This document shows, piece by piece, positions 9,816 through 17,449 of a stretch of 64,000 bases of DNA. Position numbers and translations under genes: made by a program. Source of the DNA: Fusibacter ferrireducens (GTDB lineage: Bacteria > Bacillota > Clostridia > Peptostreptococcales > Acidaminobacteraceae); assembly GCF_015352425.1 (NCBI RefSeq), contig NZ_JADKNH010000015.1, positions 58,775-122,774 on the forward strand. Reading direction: 5' to 3'. The notes beneath the pieces are model-generated. The model searched no databases. It had not been told where the DNA came from and worked only from the letters and a program-made list of their open reading frames with translations. Each line of letters opens with the position of its first letter. Position 1 is the first letter of the stretch.

Positions 9816-10076
9816 AAATCAACAAGATTTGAGCCAAAAGCTGTGCTGAGGAATTTTCAACCTCAAACAGCGTCAGCGAAAATCGTTTTGAGTCATCGAG
9901 AGATGACTTAAATGTTGTTATATCATTTCATAATATGAGTTTGCTCTTATTGTGTTCAGAAAAATAAAATTCTTATACATAGAAATGGAGATTGTTTAGA
10001 AAAAAGAAATAGAGTATGTTAAAATAAAATAGTCAGCGTAGATTCTGATGGAAATCACTTAAGAAATGGAGCTAAT
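9816..10076. other. Intergenic region with a GNRA-type hairpin
   Basis: Holds a perfect 7-bp hairpin AGTCATC-GAGA-GATGACT at 9891-9908. It is followed by AAATGTTG and resembles the hairpin at 16913-16945. No convincing promoter or coding sequence was seen in the rest. Confidence 0.5.
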
Positions 10077-10751
10077 ATGTCAGGAAAGATATTTGTAGTT
10101 GATGGCTGTGATTCATCGGGTAAAGAAACACAGGCAAAGAGATTGTATAAAAGACTTTTGGAAGAAGGCTATAAAGTAAGAATGTTATCTTTCCCAAATT
10201 ACCAAAGCGACGCATCTGCGCTTGTAAAAATGTATCTGAATGGTGACTTTGGTGAAAATGCGGATGATGTGGATTCTTATGTGGCATCTTCATTTTATGC
10301 AATAGATCGATATGCATCTTATATGACGGATTGGAAATCTTTTTATCAGGAGGGAGGCATCCTCATATGTGATCGCTATACGACGTCCAACATGGTCCAT
10401 CAGGCTTCTAAAATAGAGGATTTGGATGAGAAAGAGATTTTTCTAGATTGGTTAGCAGATCTTGAATATGGCATCTATAAACTGCCCATACCAGATGAAA
10501 TTCTATTTTTAGACATGCCGCCAGAAGCGGCTCAAAAGCTGATGGCGGATCGCAAGAACAAGATCACAGGTGAAATCAAGAAAGATATCCATGAAAAAGA
10601 CGCGGCGTATTTAAAAAGATCCTATTACAATGCCATTTATGTGGCTCAAAAAATGAAATGGCATACGATAAATTGTACTTCAGAGGGTCAAGTTAAATCC
10701 ATTGACGTCATATCAGATGAGATATACAAACTCATCAAAGGAAAACTTTAA
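10077..10751 (+). CDS. tmk: dTMP kinase
   Basis: 224 residues. Phosphorylates dTMP to dTDP in the cytoplasm. The P-loop is DGCDSSGKETQ, the substrate-binding DRY motif is CDRYTTSNMVHQ, and a lid-like basic segment lies around ADRKNKITGEIKKD. The residue after the P-loop lysine is Glu, where most dTMP kinases have Ser or Thr. The next residue is Thr, as in GKGTQ of adenylate kinases. I take this as a divergent clostridial-type thymidylate kinase. A GGAGC sequence precedes ATG 10077. It sits alone between the two hydrogenase-related operons. Confidence 0.88.
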   Translation: MSGKIFVVDGCDSSGKETQAKRLYKRLLEEGYKVRMLSFPNYQSDASALVKMYLNGDFGENADDVDSYVASSFYAIDRYASYMTDWKSFYQEGGILICDRYTTSNMVHQASKIEDLDEKEIFLDWLADLEYGIYKLPIPDEILFLDMPPEAAQKLMADRKNKITGEIKKDIHEKDAAYLKRSYYNAIYVAQKMKWHTINCTSEGQVKSIDVISDEIYKLIKGKL

Positions 10752-10826
10752 ATGGATTGGAAATACACAAAAATAGGGAGTGCCGCAACAAATTTGAAAC
10801 AGTTCAAAAGACCTGAATAAAAGAAA

Positions 10827-10855
10827 TTGAAGTCTTTTTGTAAAGGTGATATAAT
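10827..10855 (+). promoter_or_regulatory. Sigma-A-type promoter of the sensor-hydrogenase operon
   Basis: TTGAAG (10827-10832), 17-base spacer, TATAAT (10850-10855). The predicted start is near 10862, immediately before the Rex-like site. Confidence 0.7.
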
Positions 10856-10866
10856 GTATTTGACAA

Positions 10867-10884
10867 TTGTTAAATAATTAACCC
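10867..10884 (+). promoter_or_regulatory. Candidate Rex operator of the sensor-hydrogenase operon
   Basis: TTGTTAAATAATTAACCC matches TTGTTAANNNNTTAACAA except for the last two bases. It covers roughly +5 to +22 of the predicted transcript. It pairs with the site at 5163-5180, suggesting joint control of both operons by the NADH/NAD+ ratio. Confidence 0.7.
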
Positions 10885-10929
10885 TTTTGATAAAGTGTTA
10901 ATGAATTGATCCTTAACAAGGAGGCAATC

Positions 10930-11277
10930 ATGCAGTTAAAATATATTATGGAACTCATTCAAGCAGATGTTGTTGCTCATAAATGTGGGATTGAATACGA
11001 TGTTCAAACAGCTTTTGGCTCGGACCTCATGAGCGATGTGCTTGCTTATGTTGAAGAAGATACTCTTTTAATTACAGGTCTTACTAATCAACAAGTGATT
11101 AGAACTGCAGAAATGCTGGATTTAAAAGCGATATTGTTTGTACGGGGCAAGGTGCCTTGTTCTGACGTCATCCGTTTAGCAGAAGAAAAGCAGATTGTTC
11201 TGATGACAACAAAACATACTTTATTTAGCGTATCGGGTATTTTATATCAAAATGGTTTATGCGGCATCAAATTATAA
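10930..11277 (+). CDS. DRTGG-domain protein (first copy)
   Basis: 115 residues, a stand-alone DRTGG domain. This fold is also found in phosphotransacetylase and CBS-containing proteins, where it is thought to be regulatory. Start ATG 10930 is chosen for its AAGGAGG six bases upstream; an in-frame TTG at 10906 is rejected. First gene of a six-gene operon. A second DRTGG protein is encoded four genes later, and both flank the hydrogenase-like protein. The exact ligand is unknown. Confidence 0.82.
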   Translation: MQLKYIMELIQADVVAHKCGIEYDVQTAFGSDLMSDVLAYVEEDTLLITGLTNQQVIRTAEMLDLKAILFVRGKVPCSDVIRLAEEKQIVLMTTKHTLFSVSGILYQNGLCGIKL

Positions 11278-11287
11278 AGGTGATGCT

Positions 11288-11734
11288 ATGAATAAATATG
11301 AGAAAAATGAAAGCAATATTGCTATGCGATTAAACTATCGTGTGGAAAAAGATGATTTTTCCAGAGCAGGAGAAGCTTCTAGTAAGATCAAAAAAGTTCT
11401 GAGACAACTTGGCATTGATGCAAACATTCTAAGACGACTCGCTATAGCCACCTATGAAGCCGAAATTAACCTAGTTATCCATTCAGATGGTGGAGGCATA
11501 GAGGTTTTCATAAAACCAGATTGTGTTGAATTATATGTTGAAGATTGTGGACCTGGAATTGAAAATGTAGAACTTGCAATGACTCAAGGCTATTCTACTG
11601 CGGATACTGCAGCAAGAGAAATGGGTTTTGGTGCAGGTATGGGACTTCCCAACATGGAAAAAGTCTCTGATGATTTTATCATTGAGTCGCAAGTAGGTGA
11701 AGGCACTAATATAAAAATGGTGATTTATTATTAA
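11288..11734 (+). CDS. Anti-sigma-factor-type GHKL ATPase (RsbW-like)
   Basis: 148 residues. GHKL ATPase fold of the serine-kinase anti-sigma family: the N-box region YEAEINLVIHS, G1 motif VEDCGPGI and G2 region GFGAGMGLPNMEKV are visible. Start ATG 11288 follows AAAGGTGATG; the frame is open to 11252 within the previous gene. In the DRTGG/hydrogenase-like context it is likely an ATP-dependent switch module rather than a sigma-B regulator. No sigma factor is encoded nearby. Confidence 0.85.
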   Translation: MNKYEKNESNIAMRLNYRVEKDDFSRAGEASSKIKKVLRQLGIDANILRRLAIATYEAEINLVIHSDGGGIEVFIKPDCVELYVEDCGPGIENVELAMTQGYSTADTAAREMGFGAGMGLPNMEKVSDDFIIESQVGEGTNIKMVIYY

Positions 11735-11758
11735 AGAAGAAATTAGATGGAGGCATAA

Positions 11759-13000
11759 ATGAGAAACTACTGGCATTCAGTTATTCTCGAAAAAGACTAT
11801 TGCACCGGCTGTACTCATTGTCTTGATCGCTGTCCAACACAGGCAATCCGTGTTGTGGACGGCAAAGCAAAAATAATTGAGTCAAGATGCATCGATTGTG
11901 GTGAGTGTTTAAAGGTATGCCCATATCATGCAAAAGGTGCACAAGTTAGCAGCATAGATGCATTAAAACAATATAAGTATACCGTTGCGTTACCTGCGAT
12001 ATCTTTTTATGGTCAATTTCCGCTTGAATATGATATGAATACAATCTTTAATGGTCTGTTGCAGTTGGGGTTCGATGAGGTTTACGATGTCGCACATGCG
12101 GCGGAACTCTTATCTGTTTACGAAAATAGAATACTGGATAAAGCACAGGTTAATAAGCCCTTAATTTCTACTTATTGCCCAGTTATTACACGTTTAATTC
12201 AAATCAGATTCCCTGCCCTAATTGACAACATCATAAAATTAGAATCACCCATGGAAATTGCAGCAAGAATTGTAAAAAATAGATTGATCGATGAAGGGTA
12301 TAAATTTGAAGAAATTGGTGTGTTCTATCTAACGCCGTGCCCTGCCAAAGTCACCAGTATAAAAAATCCCATTGGGCTGGAACGCTCTTATATTGATGAG
12401 GCTATTTCCACAGAAGAAATTTATTACAAAATCATGAAGATTATTGATAAAATCGAAGGCAATGTACCCATCCAATGTGCCACAGGTAAGGGGATTGGCT
12501 GGGGACGTGTTGGCGGTCAGAGCTATGCCATGAAGATTGAGGACTACATTGCAGTGGATGGTATTGAGGAAGTGATCAAAGTTCTTGAGTCCATGGAACT
12601 GGGAAAATTGAATTCGTTGGATTTCTTTGAGGGTTATGCCTGTGTGAATGGCTGTGTAGGCGGTCCTTTAAATGTTGAAAACACTTTTATAGGAAAGAAT
12701 AGAATCAGAAAGCTCTCTAAGGCATATGGCATGGAACAGCCTGTGAACATAGACATTGAGCTCACCGCTAAAAATTTTGAATGGGATTTACAAATAGAAC
12801 CGATGCCTATTTTCAAACTGGATAATGATTTCAGAAAAGCACTTGAAAAGATGGCTGAAATAGAGGAAATCACACAGACATTACCTGGTATCAATTGTGG
12901 TGCATGTGGTGCGCCAAGCTGTAGAGTGCTTGCTGAAGATATTGTAAATGGCACGGCATCCATTGAGTCCTGTATTGTTTTGTATAAGCAAAAAAAATGA
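11759..13000 (+). CDS. [FeFe]-hydrogenase-like protein, probable redox or H2 sensor
   Basis: 413 residues. N-terminal two-cluster ferredoxin (CTGCTHCLDRCP, CIDCGECLKVCP), a divergent H-cluster domain, and a C-terminal Fe-S motif INCGACGAPSCRVLAEDIV with one more Cys downstream. The three H-cluster signatures are altered: STYCPVI instead of TSC[CS]PxW, TPCPAKVTS instead of MPCxxK, and YACVNGCVGGP instead of the final MACxxGC motif. The cluster ligands look mostly kept, but the residues around the active site are changed. That fits the non-catalytic or sensory hydrogenase branch known from Clostridia and Thermotogae. The operon with ATPases, DRTGG and PHP proteins supports a signalling role. 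Confidence 0.88.
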   Translation: MRNYWHSVILEKDYCTGCTHCLDRCPTQAIRVVDGKAKIIESRCIDCGECLKVCPYHAKGAQVSSIDALKQYKYTVALPAISFYGQFPLEYDMNTIFNGLLQLGFDEVYDVAHAAELLSVYENRILDKAQVNKPLISTYCPVITRLIQIRFPALIDNIIKLESPMEIAARIVKNRLIDEGYKFEEIGVFYLTPCPAKVTSIKNPIGLERSYIDEAISTEEIYYKIMKIIDKIEGNVPIQCATGKGIGWGRVGGQSYAMKIEDYIAVDGIEEVIKVLESMELGKLNSLDFFEGYACVNGCVGGPLNVENTFIGKNRIRKLSKAYGMEQPVNIDIELTAKNFEWDLQIEPMPIFKLDNDFRKALEKMAEIEEITQTLPGINCGACGAPSCRVLAEDIVNGTASIESCIVLYKQKK

Positions 13001-13023
13001 TATGAATGATGAGGTATAGTGAT

Positions 13024-13356
13024 ATGAAAGTTTGTGAATTAATAGATAATTGTTCTTTTAAATTATTGTCTGGCGGTGATTTGGAAAGAAGCATTTCAAG
13101 TGTCTATTCTTGTGATTTATTGAGTTGGGTTATGGCGAAAGGTAAAAATGATACCGCTTGGATTACCGTTCAAACGCACAATAATATTTTGGCAGTGGCC
13201 TCTCTTTTGGATTTTTCATGCGTGATCATTCCCGAGGGCATAAAAGTGGAAGCAGAAGTCATCCAGAAAGCGAATGAACAAGAAATCACGATACTATCAA
13301 CAGAATTGGAAACATTCGAAATCTTTAAGATCATGTATGAAGCTGGCATAAAGTAA
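13024..13356 (+). CDS. DRTGG-domain protein (second copy)
   Basis: 110 residues, same family as the product of 10930-11277. A GAGGT eight bases before ATG 13024 supports this start over the ATG pair at 13006. Its stop codon overlaps the start of the PHP gene (TAATG at 13354-13358), implying coupled translation. Function is probably ligand sensing within the hydrogenase-sensor operon. Confidence 0.82.
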   Translation: MKVCELIDNCSFKLLSGGDLERSISSVYSCDLLSWVMAKGKNDTAWITVQTHNNILAVASLLDFSCVIIPEGIKVEAEVIQKANEQEITILSTELETFEIFKIMYEAGIK

Positions 13357-14057
13357 TGGAAATATATTATGATCTTCACATTCACTCATGCTTGTCACCT
13401 TGTGGTGACGACGATATGACACCAAATAATATTGTCAATATGGCCCTTATAAAAGGCCTAGATGTGATTGCCATTACAGATCATAATACCGGTAAGAATG
13501 CAAAGGTGATTTGTGATATTGGCAAAGCACAAGGCTTGCTCGTGATTCCAGGGATGGAAGTACAGACAAAAGAAGAAGTACATGTGCTGTGTTATTTCAA
13601 TGATATATCGGATTTAAATGATTTTGATAATGCGCTGGAGTCCTTTAGGCTCAAAGTGCCTAATCGGCCAGAACATTTTGGTAAACAGCAAATTATGAAT
13701 CATGAAGATCAGTGCATAGGAGAATATCCTTTTGCCCTTATTATGTCCGTTGAAATCAGTCTTGAGCAGCTCGTAAAACTCTGTAGAGCACATAAAGGTG
13801 TTTGTGTGCCAGCGCATGTGAATAAGAGTTCAAACAGCATTTTTGCCAATTTGGGATTTATGCCTCAAGATTTAGAGGTTAAAACAATAGAAATCCACGA
13901 GAAAAGTCCGTTGAATGAGACTTTGGTCAAGGGATACCAAAAAATTTATAATTCAGATGCACATTATTTAGAGCATATTTCTGAAAGAGAGCATCTATTA
14001 GAGGTCAAAGAAAAAACAATTTCTAATATATTGAATTGTCTAAGTGGAGAGGAATAG
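13356..14057 (+). CDS. PHP-domain phosphoesterase of the sensor-hydrogenase operon
   Basis: 233 residues. Metal-dependent phosphoesterase fold: DLHIHSCLSPCGDDD (metal-binding HxH), AITDHNTGKNA, GMEVQTKEEVHVLCYF, PAHVNKSSNS and a C-terminal YNSDAHYLEHI. The substrate is unknown; PHP proteins hydrolyse phosphate esters or nucleotides. Overlap with the preceding DRTGG gene and near-contact with the next ATPase gene indicate one functional unit. Confidence 0.87.
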   Translation: MEIYYDLHIHSCLSPCGDDDMTPNNIVNMALIKGLDVIAITDHNTGKNAKVICDIGKAQGLLVIPGMEVQTKEEVHVLCYFNDISDLNDFDNALESFRLKVPNRPEHFGKQQIMNHEDQCIGEYPFALIMSVEISLEQLVKLCRAHKGVCVPAHVNKSSNSIFANLGFMPQDLEVKTIEIHEKSPLNETLVKGYQKIYNSDAHYLEHISEREHLLEVKEKTISNILNCLSGEE

Positions 14058-14058
14058 C

Positions 14059-14607
14059 ATGAGAGAATTGTCGCTACATATATTGGATATCGCTCAAAAT
14101 TCAATAAAAGCTGAGGCTGAGACGTTGAGAATTGTAGTGATCGAAGATTTAGAGCAAGATAAATTGATTATTAAAATTAAAGATGATGGTACAGGAATGG
14201 ACTCCGAAACAGTGGCTAAAGTCGTTGATCCTTTCTACACGACGCGAACCACGCGTAAAGTAGGTCTTGGTATTCCTCTTTTTAAGAGTTCTGCTGAAGC
14301 CTGTGATGGCCATTTTGAAATTAAATCACAACTGGGTGCTGGAACAGAAATTACAGCTGAATTTAAACATAGTCACATTGATCGAGTGCCGTTAGGCGAT
14401 ATGCCTGAAACAATCGTGACCATTATCAATGCTTGTGATCAAATGGATCTCATTTATACGCATACAATTAATCATAAGACCTTTACGTTGAATACGAAAG
14501 AGATCAAAAAATTGCTCGATGGCGTACCAATCAGCAATATTGATGTGATTGCATGGCTAAGGGCTTATATTAGCGAAGGCTTAAATGAGCTTACGGTTTT
14601 AAAATAG
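14059..14607 (+). CDS. GHKL ATP-binding protein (histidine-kinase-like)
   Basis: 182 residues. A stand-alone HATPase_c domain: N-box LHILDIAQNSIKAEA, G1 IKDDGTGMD, F-box-like DPFYTTRTTRKVGLGIPLFK. No HisKA dimerisation domain or sensor is present. The C-terminal ~60 residues are a separate small region. Start ATG 14059 has GGAGAGGAA just upstream and lies one base beyond the PHP gene. In related Clostridia this gene type directly precedes hydC; here it closes the sensor operon. Confidence 0.85.
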   Translation: MRELSLHILDIAQNSIKAEAETLRIVVIEDLEQDKLIIKIKDDGTGMDSETVAKVVDPFYTTRTTRKVGLGIPLFKSSAEACDGHFEIKSQLGAGTEITAEFKHSHIDRVPLGDMPETIVTIINACDQMDLIYTHTINHKTFTLNTKEIKKLLDGVPISNIDVIAWLRAYISEGLNELTVLK

Positions 14608-14640
14608 TTCATGAGATGAAGAAGTAGAAAGAGGCCGTTA

Positions 14641-14811
14641 ATGGACTTTAGAAAAGTGGGTATCAAGATATTGATCATCTCCATTTTAGGAGCAGTGCTG
14701 TTTGACCAATTGCATATTAAAGGAACTGTAGTTATTGCACTTACGGTTTTTGGCATTGGATCTGGACTTGTTTTAATCCTATTGGGTGATTTATCTAAAT
14801 TCGAAAAATAA
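14641..14811 (+). CDS. Small two-helix membrane protein
   Basis: 56 residues beginning MDFRKVGIKIL. Two hydrophobic segments (roughly residues 8-22 and 28-48) are separated by a short polar loop, with a charged C-terminal end. GAAAGAGG lies upstream of ATG 14641. It is 33 bases after the ATPase gene and may belong to the same transcript. The family is not recognised. Confidence 0.6.
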   Translation: MDFRKVGIKILIISILGAVLFDQLHIKGTVVIALTVFGIGSGLVLILLGDLSKFEK

Positions 14812-15004
14812 TCAAATTATTTTGACGCCAGTGGACAAGTTTTGAGTGAAAATTGTCAATTGGTGTTTTTTTAATCCATAAAGATGTTAAATTATTGTTA
14901 ATTCAAAAAAAGTGATATCTTTTCATGTGATTTTAATATAAACTATATAAGTTATGTGCGTAAATATGAAGGAAGAGCCTTCAAGAATGAAACGGAGAGT
15001 AAGT

Positions 15005-16837
15005 ATGTCAAGTATAAAAGGCATTATCAATATTGCCGTGATTGCCCATGTTGATGCAGGGAAGTCAACTTTAGTAGATGCATTTTTAGGACAAAATGGT
15101 GTTTTTAGAAATAATGAAGTCGTCCCTGATTGTGTTATGGACAGCAATGATTTGGAGAGAGAGCGTGGCATCACGATCTATTCTAAGAACTGTTCTATAA
15201 TGTATAAGGATTATAAAATAAATATAGTAGATACGCCAGGTCATGCCGATTTTTCATCTGAAGTAGAACGGATTATGAAAACGGTAGATACAGTGATCTT
15301 ATTAGTAGACTCAAGTGAGGGACCAATGCCCCAAACAAGATTTGTACTTAAGAAATCACTTGAAAGAGGTTTAAAACCGATCTTATTCATTAATAAAATA
15401 GATAAAAAAGACCAACGTGCGGAAGAAGTGGTCAATTTGGCATTTGATTTATTCGTTGAATTGGATGCAACGGACGATCAATTGGAGTTCCCTATTATAT
15501 ATGGTATTGCAAAACAGGGGATTGCTAAAAGAGAGATGGCTGATGAGAGTGACAGTTTAGCACCATTATTTGAAACCATTCTGGACCATGTGGAACCCTA
15601 CAGCGAGAGTAAGGATGCGCCTCTTAAAATGCAAATTTCTTCTCTTGATTACGATGAGTATGTGGGTAGGCTTGGTATCGGCAGGATTGTACAAGGCACC
15701 ATCAAACAAGGTGACACTATTGCAATTTCCAGAAGAGATGGCACGACTTCAAGAGGTAAAATTGGCAAACTGTATGTTTATGAAGGTTTGGCAAGAGTAG
15801 AAGTCAAAGAAGCTTATGCTGGCGATATGGTTGTGCTTTCAGGTATTGACAATATCTCTATTGGTGAGACCATTTGTCATCCAGAGCATGTGGACCCAAT
15901 GCCAATGATTGAGATTGAAGAGCCAACGCTTGCCATGAACTTTTTGATCAATGATTCACCTTTCTGTGGCAAGAGCGGCAAGTATGTCACCAATAGGCAT
16001 TTAAGAAATAGATTGGATAAAGAGTTGGAAGTCAATGTCGGTTTGCGCGTTGATGAACTGGACAGCGTTCAAGACGGATTTAAAGTATCCGGTAGAGGAG
16101 AACTACATCTTTCAATTCTACTTGAAAATATGAGACGCGAAGGCTATGAAGTGGCTGTATCTAAGCCGCAAGTGCTCATGAGAACCATTGATGGCGTCTT
16201 GTGTGAACCTGTGGAGAAAGTCATTGCGATTGCACCAGATGACTATTCTGGAACTATTATCTCTCAACTCAACCTTAGAAAAGGTCAAATGGAGATGATG
16301 TCTTCTGATGACGGTTATACTAAAATAGAATATTTAGTGCCCACAAGAGGTCTTTTGGGCTATAGAAGCGAATTTGTCAACGTCACTAGAGGCGAGGGGA
16401 TCTTGTTGAGATCTTTCTATGAATTTCAACCTCACAAAGGCGAAATTCCAAAGAGAAACAATGGTGTTTTGATTTCTCAACAAGGCGGCACTGCAATGGC
16501 TTATTCTCTTTTCAACCTATCTGAGAGAGCAACAATGCTCATTGATGCAGGAACAGAAGTCTATGAGGGCATGGTTATTGGCATTAACTCGAGAAAAGAG
16601 GACATGACTGTTAACCCTACTAAAAATAAAAAATTGACCAACACAAGAGCATCAGGTTCTGATGATGCCATTAAACTGCTTCCACCTAAAATTTTTAGCA
16701 TGGAAGAAGCCCTGACTTTCATTGAAGATGATGAACTTTTGGAAATTACGCCAGATGCGCTTAGAATCAGAAAAAGATACCTAAATGAAACAGAGCGCAT
16801 TAGAGCACGCAACAGAGTCACAAAAGAGTCTGTTTAA
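15005..16837 (+). CDS. typA: TypA/BipA ribosome-associated GTPase
   Basis: 610 residues from the chosen start. Translational GTPase that binds the ribosome and is needed for growth under stress. G1 AHVDAGKSTL, G2/G3 region RGITI and DTPGHADF, and G4 NKIDKK are followed by domain II, EF-G-like domains and the TypA-specific C-terminal region (GYRSEFVNVTRGEG, MTVNPTKNKKLTNTRAS). ATG 15005 with GGAGAG upstream gives the usual N-terminus; in-frame ATG 14987 (after GGAAGAG) is the alternative. A strong terminator follows. Confidence 0.96.
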   Translation: MSSIKGIINIAVIAHVDAGKSTLVDAFLGQNGVFRNNEVVPDCVMDSNDLERERGITIYSKNCSIMYKDYKINIVDTPGHADFSSEVERIMKTVDTVILLVDSSEGPMPQTRFVLKKSLERGLKPILFINKIDKKDQRAEEVVNLAFDLFVELDATDDQLEFPIIYGIAKQGIAKREMADESDSLAPLFETILDHVEPYSESKDAPLKMQISSLDYDEYVGRLGIGRIVQGTIKQGDTIAISRRDGTTSRGKIGKLYVYEGLARVEVKEAYAGDMVVLSGIDNISIGETICHPEHVDPMPMIEIEEPTLAMNFLINDSPFCGKSGKYVTNRHLRNRLDKELEVNVGLRVDELDSVQDGFKVSGRGELHLSILLENMRREGYEVAVSKPQVLMRTIDGVLCEPVEKVIAIAPDDYSGTIISQLNLRKGQMEMMSSDDGYTKIEYLVPTRGLLGYRSEFVNVTRGEGILLRSFYEFQPHKGEIPKRNNGVLISQQGGTAMAYSLFNLSERATMLIDAGTEVYEGMVIGINSRKEDMTVNPTKNKKLTNTRASGSDDAIKLLPPKIFSMEEALTFIEDDELLEITPDALRIRKRYLNETERIRARNRVTKESV

Positions 16838-16872
16838 TCCGTAAAAAATAGAAAAGATTAAATTTATAAAGC

Positions 16873-16906
16873 AACTCCCCATGACAATTTCATGGGGAGT
16901 TTTTTT
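16873..16906 (+). terminator. Terminator after typA
   Basis: Perfect 12-bp stem AACTCCCCATGA / TCATGGGGAGTT with a 5-base loop and a T7 tract. Confidence 0.95.
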
Positions 16907-16910
16907 ATAA

Positions 16911-16946
16911 CAACATTTTGGGCATCGAAAGATGTCCCAAATGTTG
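16911..16946. repeat. Hairpin resembling the element at 9891
   Basis: CAACATTT ... GCATC-GAAA-GATG ... AAATGTTG folds into a long stem with small bulges and a GNRA loop. The loop region and the following AAATGTTG recur at 9891-9915. Possibly a short dispersed palindromic repeat. Confidence 0.4.
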
Positions 16947-17076
16947 CGCCGTTCCCAGAATTTTTATTGCATCAAAGGGCGAAATGGAAGATTTTCAGCA
17001 AAATTGGATTGACATATAATTACAAATGGATTAATATGTAAAAAGAAGTTCCAAATAATGTAAAAGAAGGTGTGTT

Positions 17077-17439
17077 ATGTTTTCCACAGAAATGGCCATC
17101 GTTTTGCCGCTTATATTAATCTTGTTGGTGAGTTTGCTCTTTTTCTTTGTTTACATTGTCTATGAAGATCTGATTGAAATTCATGCAAACACACTCTTAT
17201 TTCAAAAGCTTTATGGCGCCTCTATTAACGGCAGTGAAGTGTTGTCGTCGGAAGACTTGGTCATTGAGAAATCACTGAATAAGCGCCGATTTGAACTGCC
17301 TCAGACGTATGCAGTGGACTTCTCCTCACAATATCCAGACACAATTGCAAGGATACCAACTTATGGACGATATAATCCCCGTGTGATGCTCTTGTTGGAG
17401 TATGGGGTTAAAAGAGTCATCAATGTAGATGGAAACTGA
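17077..17439 (+). CDS. TadE-like membrane-anchored pseudopilin-type protein (short)
   Basis: 120 residues with a single N-terminal hydrophobic helix after MFSTEMAIVLP, where the Glu at position 5 resembles the processing region of TadE-like proteins, followed by a soluble C-terminal part. Start ATG 17077 follows GAAGGTG. First of three consecutive TadE/TadG-type genes. The secretion ATPase and TadB/TadC platform genes are not in the window, so the machinery must be elsewhere or upstream of these genes in evolutionary origin. Confidence 0.7.
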   Translation: MFSTEMAIVLPLILILLVSLLFFFVYIVYEDLIEIHANTLLFQKLYGASINGSEVLSSEDLVIEKSLNKRRFELPQTYAVDFSSQYPDTIARIPTYGRYNPRVMLLLEYGVKRVINVDGN

Positions 17440-17449
17440 GGTGTTCACC

